From: Planctomycetales bacterium
GTDB taxonomy: Bacteria > Planctomycetota > Planctomycetia > Planctomycetales > Planctomycetaceae
Assembly (NCBI GenBank): GCA_026400835.1
Contig: JAPLOA010000043.1
Span: forward strand, 1 to 36,964
DNA length: 36,964 bases
Reading direction: 5' to 3'
The notes under the pieces were generated by a model. That model did not search any database and had not been told where the DNA came from. It was given only the letters and a program-made list of their open reading frames with translations. Both the position numbers and the translations under genes were made by a program. The number at the start of each line of letters is the position of its first letter. Within the stretch, counting starts at the first letter, position 1. Shown here piece after piece: positions 8,619 through 16,199 of this stretch.

Positions 8619-11078
8619 CTAACCAGGGAAGGTCGTGAACAGAATTGCAAAGAGTGCCACAACACCGACCACAATGAACATCACATACTGACGAAGACGA
8701 CCGGTCTGCACTACTCGCAGCGAACGCCCGACAGCAAACGTGGAACTACCAAGCAGATTCACAAAACCGTCCACAACACTTTCATCGAACAATCGATCCC
8801 ATTTTGACACAGCAATCATAACCCTTGCGGAGCCATGAATGATGCCATCGAAGATCGTGCGATCAATCCAGGTGCAGAACTTTCCAATAATGTGAGCCGG
8901 CTTCATAAACAGGACATCATACAGTTCATCAAAATGCCACTTGTTAACAAGGAAGCCATGCAGGCCAGAAAGCTGTCGCTTCATTTCAGCAACATTCACC
9001 ATCGTGGTTCCATACAGCAACCACGCGATCAAAGTCCCGCTGGCCGCCGCAATAAGAGCATACGTCCCGGCTTCCGCGTGGACAGCATGGACAGCATCAT
9101 GCCCCGGCAGTGTCAGAGTGCTCGCTCCAGCAACCGCCGCCACTCCATGACTCACATGAGCCGGCTGATCTCCAGTGATCAACAGAAACAGAGGTCCTTG
9201 TTCTCCGCCAACCGCACAGAACGCCGCCAGTACCGAAAGCACCAGCAAAGGTGCCGTCATAATGAGCGGTGACTCATGGCAATGGTCGTAAACATGCATG
9301 TCACGTGGTTTACCCGCAAAGGTGTAGAACCAAAGTCGAAACATGTAGAAAGCAGTAATCCCAGCAGTCAGCAATGGCATCAGGAACAGCAGGAAGTGCG
9401 AGGGATTGGACTTAACAAATGCCAATGATGTCGCAACCACGGCGTCCTTTGAGAAGAAGCCAGAAAACGCGAAAACACTGGATAGACTAATCAACCCCGG
9501 AATGGCAAGGCCGCTGATCGCGATCACGCCGACCAGCATGGTAAAGGCTGTGATTGGCATCTTACGCCACAGACCGCCCATCTTTGGCATTTCCTGTTCA
9601 TGATGACAGCCATAGATCACGCTGCCGGAGCACAGGAACATCAAAGATTTGAAGAAGGCGTGAGTCACCAGGTGGAACAGACCCGCACCCCATCCGAACA
9701 CGCCCAGACCCAGCATCATGTAACCGAGCTGACTGATCGTTGAATAAGCCAATACCTTTTTGATGTCTGTGGCCACGACTGCAATCGTGGCGGCCATGAA
9801 TAGTGTGATACAGCCGACATAGGCAATCGTCAGCAGAACTTCCTGGACGAACATCGGATAAAAACGCCCAACCAGATATACTCCTGCTGCGACCATCGTT
9901 GCAGAATGCACGAGTGCACTCACAGGGGTCGGACCTTCCATCGCGTCCGGTAGCCACGTTTGCAATGGGAATTGAGCACTCTTGCCGACACATCCAGCGA
10001 ATACACCAAGTCCGGCCACCACGAGCAGAAAATAGGGGATTGTCTTGCGAGCGTTTCCTGGATTCATTGCAGCATCGGCAGCTCCAACAGAAACTTCACC
10101 GTTCTCCGCATCGCGAATTACGTTGCCCGTGTCATCTCTCTGCAACAACTGAAACAACCCGGCCTGCACCACTTCGCCCTTGCCATTGACAGTTTCGCCG
10201 AAACGGAATGTTCCGAAGAACGTCCAGATAACCATCAGCCCAATCAGGAAGCCAAAGTCTCCGACGCGATTCATGATGAACGCTTTGTTGGCCGCGTTAC
10301 TGGCAGACTTTCGTTCTGTGTAAAAGCCAATCAACAGGAAGCTGCAGATACCCACGAGTTCCCAGAAGATAAACACCTGAAAGATGTTGCCCGCGAGAAC
10401 AAGTCCCAGCATCGAAAAGCAGAACAGCGACAGAAACGCAAAGAATCGATAGAAACGGCCCGGTCGGTGAACGTGATGTCCGTTCGAAAGATGAGCGTGG
10501 TGGTCCACATATTCTTCAGTCAGCTCTTCCGACATGTAACCCATTGCAAACAAGTGAATGCAGGTTGCGATGAAGGTCACCATTGTGAACATCACCAGCG
10601 TCAGGCTGTCAATGTAATAGTCGAGCGAAAGATCGAGTGATCCAAACCGAGCCAAATAATACAGCGTTCCGGAGTAAACCGTTGGACCGGCCGCATGAGC
10701 CGTAGCCGCTTCTTCCGCAGCCAGGGCCGTCAGCTTGTACTGCGACTCTGATGACACCGCACCATGCTTTTCTGCAGGAGCTTCGTGTCCGGCAGGAGCA
10801 TGTTCTTCATGGCCTTTTTCGCCCTGATGACCATCATGGCTCTCATGCGACGACCCATGATCAGCCTTATGCAGTACTGACCAGTGATTGGCATTTCCCC
10901 AGATCATCAGAGCACTGAAGCTGCAGACGAATCCTGTGGCGATGCAACCTACGGCAATCCATGCGGCCGCGCGGCTTTGTCGAGACCCCCAGAAGCCACC
11001 GAAGATCTCAACCGCAAAACCGACTAGCGGCAGCAGCCATGCGATCATCAACAGGTTTCTTAATGTTTCGCCCACCAT
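8619..11078 (-). CDS. nuoL: NADH-quinone oxidoreductase subunit L (complex I), with His-rich inserts
   Basis: This 819-residue protein is the distal antiporter-like subunit with the long lateral helix of complex I. Core motifs are LDYYIDSLTLVMFTMVTFIATCIH (split by the usual loops), IFQVFIFWELVGICSFLLIGFY with its glutamate, and SAQFPLQTWLPDAMEGPTPVSALVHSATMV. The family is usually about 610-750 residues; the excess comes from three soluble inserts. Residues 70-105 hold nine histidines with many Glu/Asp/Gly, residues 192-204 hold a second His cluster (DHHAHLSNGHHVH), and a loop after the last core helices contains GHDAVHAVHAEAG. These face the membrane surface and could bind metal or be simple linkers. 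It is flanked by nuoK and nuoM in the operon. Confidence 0.95.
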   Translation of the reverse strand: MVGETLRNLLMIAWLLPLVGFAVEIFGGFWGSRQSRAAAWIAVGCIATGFVCSFSALMIWGNANHWSVLHKADHGSSHESHDGHQGEKGHEEHAPAGHEAPAEKHGAVSSESQYKLTALAAEEAATAHAAGPTVYSGTLYYLARFGSLDLSLDYYIDSLTLVMFTMVTFIATCIHLFAMGYMSEELTEEYVDHHAHLSNGHHVHRPGRFYRFFAFLSLFCFSMLGLVLAGNIFQVFIFWELVGICSFLLIGFYTERKSASNAANKAFIMNRVGDFGFLIGLMVIWTFFGTFRFGETVNGKGEVVQAGLFQLLQRDDTGNVIRDAENGEVSVGAADAAMNPGNARKTIPYFLLVVAGLGVFAGCVGKSAQFPLQTWLPDAMEGPTPVSALVHSATMVAAGVYLVGRFYPMFVQEVLLTIAYVGCITLFMAATIAVVATDIKKVLAYSTISQLGYMMLGLGVFGWGAGLFHLVTHAFFKSLMFLCSGSVIYGCHHEQEMPKMGGLWRKMPITAFTMLVGVIAISGLAIPGLISLSSVFAFSGFFSKDAVVATSLAFVKSNPSHFLLFLMPLLTAGITAFYMFRLWFYTFAGKPRDMHVYDHCHESPLIMTAPLLVLSVLAAFCAVGGEQGPLFLLITGDQPAHVSHGVAAVAGASTLTLPGHDAVHAVHAEAGTYALIAAASGTLIAWLLYGTTMVNVAEMKRQLSGLHGFLVNKWHFDELYDVLFMKPAHIIGKFCTWIDRTIFDGIIHGSARVMIAVSKWDRLFDESVVDGFVNLLGSSTFAVGRSLRVVQTGRLRQYVMFIVVGVVALFAILFTTFPG

Positions 11079-11149
11079 GTGTTATCCAGGAAAATCAGCG
11101 TCGTATCCAACCAACCGCAAACACGCCTCAACCACTTACCCGCGATCAC

Positions 11150-11458
11150 TTAGCCCTTCAGCTTGTTCGCGCGGTCCACGTCGATCGTGAGATGGTTGTT
11201 GTAGAAGTTCAATGCAATTGCCAAAGCCACAGCGGCTTCCGCAGCCGCCAGAACAATGACAAACAACGAAAAGATCTGTCCATCAAGACCCAGATCTGTG
11301 TACCGCGAAAACGCAACAAAGTTTACGTTGGCTCCGTTCAGAACAAGCTCCACGCCCATAAGCACGCCAATGCCGTTTCTCTTGGTCGCCATACAAATGA
11401 CACCACAGACAAACAGAACAGCACCAACCAGCAGATAAGCGTTCAGTCCAGCAGCCAT
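11150..11458 (-). CDS. nuoK: NADH-quinone oxidoreductase subunit K (complex I)
   Basis: A 102-residue, three-helix membrane subunit. The helices are LNAYLLVGAVLFVCGVICMAT, GIGVLMGVELVLNGANVNFVA and QIFSLFVIVLAAAEAAVALAIAL; they carry the two membrane glutamates (GVELVLN and AAAEAAV) needed for proton coupling. I chose the ATG at 11458 because it gives the usual 100-102 residues and has CAGGGGTATGGGA upstream; the longer frame begins with TTG at 11479. It is separated from nuoJ by 238 bases, the widest gap within this operon. Confidence 0.94.
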   Translation of the reverse strand: MAAGLNAYLLVGAVLFVCGVICMATKRNGIGVLMGVELVLNGANVNFVAFSRYTDLGLDGQIFSLFVIVLAAAEAAVALAIALNFYNNHLTIDVDRANKLKG

Positions 11459-11522
11459 GAAATCCCATACCCCTGCCAATGGTCAGCATCCCTGACCCCA
11501 CGATTATCAGAACACCAAGAGT

Positions 11523-11544
11523 TCAATCTCAATCTCAATCTCAA
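11523..11544. repeat. Short hexanucleotide tandem repeat between nuoJ and nuoK
   Basis: TCAATC is repeated three times and followed by TCAA inside the 238-base nuoJ-nuoK gap. On the operon's sense strand it reads as GATTGA units. It lies outside the coding frames. Slippage here would change the spacing in the leader of nuoK but not a protein frame. No other structure was recognised in the gap (11459-11696). Confidence 0.6.
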
Positions 11545-11696
11545 ACCCAGAGCCCGGTTTGACTCCTGGCTCGTCAAATCCTGTTCAGGTCGAACTATTC
11601 ACAAGCCAGCAACAGAGAGCCGAGGCACAAACGGCCAACACTCTCTCCATACAAACAGTCGTCACAACTTGCTTCCAGATCAGGCATTGCAAAATT

Positions 11697-12284
11697 CTAC
11701 TGCCCAACCGGTGCCGCTCGACGCTTTGCTCGTGCAAGATAAGAAGCACCAATCAAAACCACCAACAAGTGAACCGAAACAATCTCGAAGGGAAGCAAGT
11801 AACCGGAGGCTTCCGGTGGCTTTCCCGTCGCTAAATCCGCATCAGGACGAACCCCCAGGAAGCTCAATCCAAGTGGACGCAAAGTGTTGCCAACCGCTCC
11901 GGTGGCAATGTTGTCAGCCGATCCCGTGACCGGCTTCCGCCACTCCACACCACCGATACAGGCAAACACAACAAATAGAAACAGAAGCCCAAGAAGCCCG
12001 GCCACCACTGTTTCTCCAGCGGAGGTTCCAATCTTCATGTACGGACCACTGGCGGTCAGCATCACACCGAAAACCAGCAGCACCAAAGTACCACCGACAT
12101 AAATCAGCAGTTGAGCCGCACCGACAAAGTCAGCATTTGCGAGGAAGAACAGAGCCGCTGTGCTCCCCAAAGAAATCACAAGCCAAAATGCCATTCGAAC
12201 CACAGTCTGGCTCAGCACGACCGCCAAAGCACTTACGCAGGTCAGAATTGCAAACACGCTAAACAGGAAGTTTTCGCCACTCAT
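11697..12284 (-). CDS. nuoJ: NADH-quinone oxidoreductase subunit J (complex I)
   Basis: A 195-residue membrane subunit with five hydrophobic segments. The stretch VRMAFWLVISLGSTAALFFLANADFVGAAQLLIYVGGTLVL (here 41 residues, cited only by its parts: AALFFLANADFVGAAQ and LIYVGGTLVLLVFG) is the most conserved part of NuoJ, containing the pi-bulge helix TM3. The C-terminal helix FEIVSVHLLVVLIGASYLAR is also standard. Its ATG overlaps the nuoH stop in an ATGA arrangement at 12281-12284, showing translational coupling. In most bacteria nuoI lies between nuoH and nuoJ; here it is absent. Confidence 0.94.
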   Translation of the reverse strand: MSGENFLFSVFAILTCVSALAVVLSQTVVRMAFWLVISLGSTAALFFLANADFVGAAQLLIYVGGTLVLLVFGVMLTASGPYMKIGTSAGETVVAGLLGLLFLFVVFACIGGVEWRKPVTGSADNIATGAVGNTLRPLGLSFLGVRPDADLATGKPPEASGYLLPFEIVSVHLLVVLIGASYLARAKRRAAPVGQ

Positions 12285-13804
12285 CGAACCACCCCCTGCT
12301 CCCGCGCTGCTGCAGCATTCTTATTCACACTTGCTCGCCCCTCAATCAGGAGTCTCGCCTTCAAGATTGCCTTCTGAGCTGTCTCGTTCGCCGACTCAAG
12401 ACTGACACGAGCTTCCTGCTCAGCCTTTTCCAAAGCTGCCACTTCTTCCTGAAGGCTCGTTAACTGAGAGTCGCTGGAGTTTTTCTCAGACTCTGAAGCG
12501 TTCTTCGCCGCTGCTAACCGCTCTTTTCCAGCTACCAATGCCTTCGTCGCAAGCTCAAGTTCCGCAGTCCTGTTCTCCACATCAAGCAAAGATGCTCGTT
12601 CAGCAGACCTCGCCTGAACGACCTGAGATTCATAAACCTCAGCAGAAACCTGTTTCCCCAGCGGGCTGGATGTCCATGTCGTCTGACCCAAAACTGTCAA
12701 CATTAACAACGGCCATGCAATTGCACCAAGAAACAGAAAGCAACTGATCGGAACCAGGTACTTCAAGCAAGTGGTCATCACCTGGTCAATTCGCAGCCGA
12801 GGTAAAGTCCAACGCAACCAAACCTGAACAAAAACTCCAAGGCTGGCCTTAGACGCAAACACGAACGCACCAATCACGTTTGCCAAATAACCCACAACCG
12901 CCAAACCAGTCCCATCAGCACCCGCATTTCGGGCGGCATACAACGCATCATCCAAAGGACCGATCCCGGTATTCCAACCACCCAGAAAGAGAATGGCGGC
13001 GATGCCGCATACTGCAAACATGCTGGCATATTCACCCATGAAGAAAAACGACCAACGCATTCCGCTGTATTCTGTATGGAATCCCCCAACAAGCTCGCTC
13101 TCCGCCTCGGCAAGGTCGAACGGTGCTCGCTTGCAACTGGCTGTTGCCACGATGAAATAGCAGAAGAACGCGATGAAAGTGAACGGGTCATGGAAAAGGA
13201 ACCAGTAACCGAACCAGCCCCGCTGCATTCCACCAATTTCGCCAAGATTCAGTGAACCGGCTGCCACAACAGGAACCAAAGCACAAATCGCGAGCGGAAT
13301 CTCATAGCTCACCATCTGAGCCGCTTCACGCATCCCGCCGAAAAGTGACCATTTGGACCCGCTGGAATAACCAGCCATGATGATGCCGAACACTTCCAGC
13401 GAAAGAATGGCCAGCATAATGAACAAACCACAATCCGCAGCCACGGCAACCCAACCATTACTGAAGGGCAAAACCATGAATGCTGCAAAACTGGCCACGC
13501 ACACAACGTAAGGGGCGGATCGGAACAACATTGAATCGGCCGCAGGAGGACACAAATCTTCCTTCTGCACCAGCTTGATGCCGTCAGCAAGAGACTGCAG
13601 CCAACCGAAAAGCCCGCCCACGCGAGTTGGGCCAAGACGGTCCTGAATTCGCCCCGAAACCTTCCGCTCAAGCCAAATAAAGGCAAACGGAGACAAGGCA
13701 AAAACTTGAATCAGCAACACCGCGTGAATTAATGCTGCAGCGACATACTGCCAGCCACCCAGCCAATCAAAAAATTCCGCGATCGATTGAGCGGCGAACA
13801 TCAT
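12281..13804 (-). CDS. nuoH: NADH-quinone oxidoreductase subunit H (complex I) with C-terminal coiled-coil extension
   Basis: Residues 1-375 are a normal NuoH, the membrane subunit that forms the quinone chamber with the hydrophilic arm. Signatures are FIWLERKVSGRIQDRLGPTR, LQSLADGIKLVQKED, SCKRAPFDLAEAESELVGG, HTEYSGMRWSFFFMGEY and VWLRWTLPRLRIDQVM. The usual protein ends near residue 330-380. Here about 125 residues follow (roughly 383-507), rich in Glu, Ala, Lys, Ser and Leu with heptad-like spacing (LDVENRTAELELATKALVAG, LTSLQEEVAALEKAEQEARV), a predicted soluble coiled coil. There is no stop or frameshift between core and tail. The gene begins the operon; the start has tandem ATG codons at 13804 and 13801. 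Its stop overlaps nuoJ. Confidence 0.94.
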   Translation of the reverse strand: MMFAAQSIAEFFDWLGGWQYVAAALIHAVLLIQVFALSPFAFIWLERKVSGRIQDRLGPTRVGGLFGWLQSLADGIKLVQKEDLCPPAADSMLFRSAPYVVCVASFAAFMVLPFSNGWVAVAADCGLFIMLAILSLEVFGIIMAGYSSGSKWSLFGGMREAAQMVSYEIPLAICALVPVVAAGSLNLGEIGGMQRGWFGYWFLFHDPFTFIAFFCYFIVATASCKRAPFDLAEAESELVGGFHTEYSGMRWSFFFMGEYASMFAVCGIAAILFLGGWNTGIGPLDDALYAARNAGADGTGLAVVGYLANVIGAFVFASKASLGVFVQVWLRWTLPRLRIDQVMTTCLKYLVPISCFLFLGAIAWPLLMLTVLGQTTWTSSPLGKQVSAEVYESQVVQARSAERASLLDVENRTAELELATKALVAGKERLAAAKNASESEKNSSDSQLTSLQEEVAALEKAEQEARVSLESANETAQKAILKARLLIEGRASVNKNAAAAREQGVVR

Positions 13805-14480
13805 GGATCACACACCCGCATACAGGTTGAAACGGCAATCACGTCAGCAGAGCAGGTGCTACCCATGCACCTGAGAAATCGACAACGCCAGCGAATACCC
13901 CATGGACCGATTTCGGTATCCCGAATGCTGCCCAAAATAAGCCTCTCTGGATGACTGCAGGACTATGACAAAACCAAAATCTGTCTGCAACCAACTGAGG
14001 ATGCGTTTCCTGACAGCGTGGTCGTGTTCCGCATCCTGAGACGACTGATTATGGCCTTTCCCGTCGGTGGGAAGCCCTTGTGTTGGCAGGGCAGACGGTT
14101 TGGCATCCTGAGAATCTTTTCAAAGATACCCAAGTTGTCATCAAGACGTGACTTTTGGGGGATTAGTCGCTTCGCCGCTGCACAAGACTCGGGCTCGACG
14201 TCTTGGTTCCGTTCTGTCCCGTGTTGATGCGCGGTGCGATCCTGTCTGCGGAGGTTCGATAAGGATCGGATCCGTGCAGGCATGGCTGAGTACTCCGCCG
14301 TTTCGAAGCCGCATAATCCATTCAAACGGACCCGCAGTCATTGCCGGTGAACTACGCACGATGTGATCATTCCGATCTCTTGCGGGAATTCGCAACTCGC
14401 TTAGTTCCTCGATTCGAAATAGAACATTCAGGGGATTCGCTTATCAATTATCTCTTGCATGGTCATCGATGAAGGTGGTT

Positions 14481-14519
14481 CCTGTGTTCCGTTCGGACCG
14501 ATCACACCGCGAACACAGG
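14481..14519. repeat. 9-bp inverted repeat
   Basis: CCTGTGTTC (14481-14489) and GAACACAGG (14511-14519) form a perfect inverted repeat with a 21-base spacer. It lies 19 bases upstream of the candidate promoter at 14538. It may be a protein-binding site or a weak hairpin; no T tract follows. Confidence 0.35.
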
Positions 14520-14537
14520 GTCCCGTGTAAGTAATTC

Positions 14538-14565
14538 TTGACTCGAAAATCACAATCGGTATCTT
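14538..14565 (+). promoter_or_regulatory. Candidate sigma70-type promoter for the coiled-coil pair
   Basis: TTGACT (14538-14543) and TATCTT (14560-14565) are separated by 16 bases, a fair match to a housekeeping promoter. It lies about 135 bases upstream of the ATG at 14699. This rests on sequence match only. Confidence 0.35.
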
Positions 14566-14698
14566 CATTACAAGATTCCCGGACTCCGGATTTCCTGTTT
14601 AGTCCCTGAATTTCGGGCCTGTCCTGTCTTCACACGCCGTTTAACGGCAACATTACCTGAAAAAGTTCCGGCGAGTATCGTCGGCCAGAGGCAACTCA

Positions 14699-16105
14699 AT
14701 GGCATCGAAAGACAGCAACAGTCTTGTGATTTCGCTCTCGATTTTCGTGCTCCTTTCCCTCGGATTTGGAGTTGCCTGGTACTTTTCCCACGACTTCAAC
14801 ACTCAGCTCGCTCGACAGATCGCGGAAGTCACCGATTCTGTGAATACGCAGGAAGCCGCGATCAAGACCCATGAAGCTGAAGTGGAGCAACTGAAGAATC
14901 TGATTGGGCACCCGGGCGCGACTGATGAAGTCGTTGAAGGAACCAAAGCAGAAATCGCCAAACGCGCTGCCGACGCGTCTTCAGCGGCTGCTGCACTGGA
15001 ACCAGCGATGGTGGCCAACGCGAACGCTCGCGACGCCGCATCTCAGTCAGCCAGTGACCGTCTCCGTCAAACCTACGATAAGCTGGCCGAGCTGAATCAG
15101 AAAGTGGCTCAGCATGAGCAGGCTTTGCAGGCTATGAAAACCTCGCTTCGCGACAAGGAAGAAGAGTTGCGGAAGAAAGAAGCGGCCCATGGGGTGCGTC
15201 TCTCAGAGGAAGAAGGCAAAATCGACACAGAGAAGGCCCGGTTGCGTCAAAAGCAGGCTGACTACGATCAACTGGTCAAGGATAATGCTCGTGAAATCGA
15301 ACGTGTCGAGAAAGAACTGACGCAGCAACGGCAGTCCCTGATCGCTCTCCGCCGTGATAAACTGAAGCTGGAAGGATCAGCTTTTGAGAGAATCGATGGC
15401 TCAATCACGTTGGTCGATGCGGCCGCTGGAACCTGCTACGTGAATCTTGGCACGAAAGATGAGCTCCGTCTGGGAACGGAATTCTCTGTTTACGCTCGCG
15501 ACCCTGCCGGGAAAGCTGAAGGTCGTATCCTGAATCCTCGCGAACGACGTGGTAAAATAGAGATCATCGCCCTGTTGGGTGATCACCTGGCTGAAGCCCG
15601 TATATTGCCGGATTCGGCGACAAATCGAGTGTCTCCGGATAACCCGATCTCCAAAGGCGATTCCATCTTTTCGTCACTCTATGAGAAGGGCAGGAAGCTG
15701 CAGATCGCTGTTGTGGGAACTCTGCACTTCCATGGCAACCCATCCAGCGACCGAGAAGAATTCCGCCGGTTGGTTTCCTCTGCTGGTATTGACATCGTCC
15801 TTGAAGTTGATGATCAGGCCAATTTGATCGGGCGGGACGGCGAGTTGGTTTCAGTCGAGGAAATCCCCGATCGCATTACGGCGGGCACTAGGTTCCTTGT
15901 TGTGGGCGAGCGTGGAGATTCTGCTACCGCGGATGATGCACAGCGACTCATCTACGAAAAGACTGATGTACTGCAAGCAGAATTGTTGAAGGCGGCTGAG
16001 AACAACGGTGTGTACGTTCTTAGTCTCTCCAGCTTCCTCGATCTTATGGGGTACTCCAGAAAACAACTGGTCAGTTCCCCTCGATTGATGTCTGAGCAGG
16101 AATAA
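14699..16105 (+). CDS. Membrane-anchored coiled-coil protein with possible BRCT-like C-terminal domain (paralogue A)
   Basis: A 468-residue protein that I cannot name. It has a short basic start (MASKDSNS), one membrane helix at about 9-29, then a long charged coiled coil (about 35-228, with KTSLRDKEEELRKKEAAHG and REIERVEKELTQQRQ). Residues 233-325 form a small beta-rich region (GSITLVDAAAGTCYVNLG, LRLGTEFSVYAR, GKIEIIALLGDHLAEARI, NPISKGDSIFS), the pattern of ligand-free beta-barrel modules seen in some envelope proteins. Residues 332-452 read as strand-helix-strand-helix (KLQIAVVGTLHF, REEFRRLVSSAGIDIVLEV, RFLVVGERG, NGVYVLSLSSFLDLMGY), which resembles a BRCT fold. The start has AGAGG at 14687-14691. 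A paralogue follows 94 bases downstream. If the helix is a signal anchor, the domains are periplasmic; if inserted the other way, cytoplasmic. Confidence 0.85.
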   Translation: MASKDSNSLVISLSIFVLLSLGFGVAWYFSHDFNTQLARQIAEVTDSVNTQEAAIKTHEAEVEQLKNLIGHPGATDEVVEGTKAEIAKRAADASSAAAALEPAMVANANARDAASQSASDRLRQTYDKLAELNQKVAQHEQALQAMKTSLRDKEEELRKKEAAHGVRLSEEEGKIDTEKARLRQKQADYDQLVKDNAREIERVEKELTQQRQSLIALRRDKLKLEGSAFERIDGSITLVDAAAGTCYVNLGTKDELRLGTEFSVYARDPAGKAEGRILNPRERRGKIEIIALLGDHLAEARILPDSATNRVSPDNPISKGDSIFSSLYEKGRKLQIAVVGTLHFHGNPSSDREEFRRLVSSAGIDIVLEVDDQANLIGRDGELVSVEEIPDRITAGTRFLVVGERGDSATADDAQRLIYEKTDVLQAELLKAAENNGVYVLSLSSFLDLMGYSRKQLVSSPRLMSEQE

Positions 16106-16199
16106 CGTTAGATATTCTTTCAGTGATCGTGTTTGATGGAGTTCGCGGGCTGCAAGTTTGCGAATCCTGTCAGTGGTTGAGAACCTGTAAGGCAGTCAG

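Larger units (their letters stand above)
13805..14698. other. Long divergent intergenic region upstream of nuoH and the coiled-coil pair
   Basis: About 890 bases without a convincing gene. Open frames of 70-120 codons exist on both strands, but they overlap one another, have no recognisable domains and lack good ribosome-binding sites. The region should hold the promoter of the nuo operon (leftward) and of the 14699 gene (rightward). I see one plausible rightward promoter and one 9-bp inverted repeat, listed separately. Confidence 0.5.

Noticed and set aside
9960-10640. 226-codon plus-strand frame inside nuoL
   Set aside because: Antisense shadow of a strongly conserved membrane protein; composition (His/Gln/Glu-rich) is that of a reverse-complement reading.
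10961-11929. 322-codon plus-strand frame across nuoK and the nuoJ-nuoK gap
   Set aside because: Low-complexity Gln/Ser/Arg-rich translation antisense to nuoL, nuoK and nuoJ.
13963-14395. Minus-strand frames of 120 and 84 codons before nuoH
   Set aside because: They overlap each other in different frames, lack domains and start signals.
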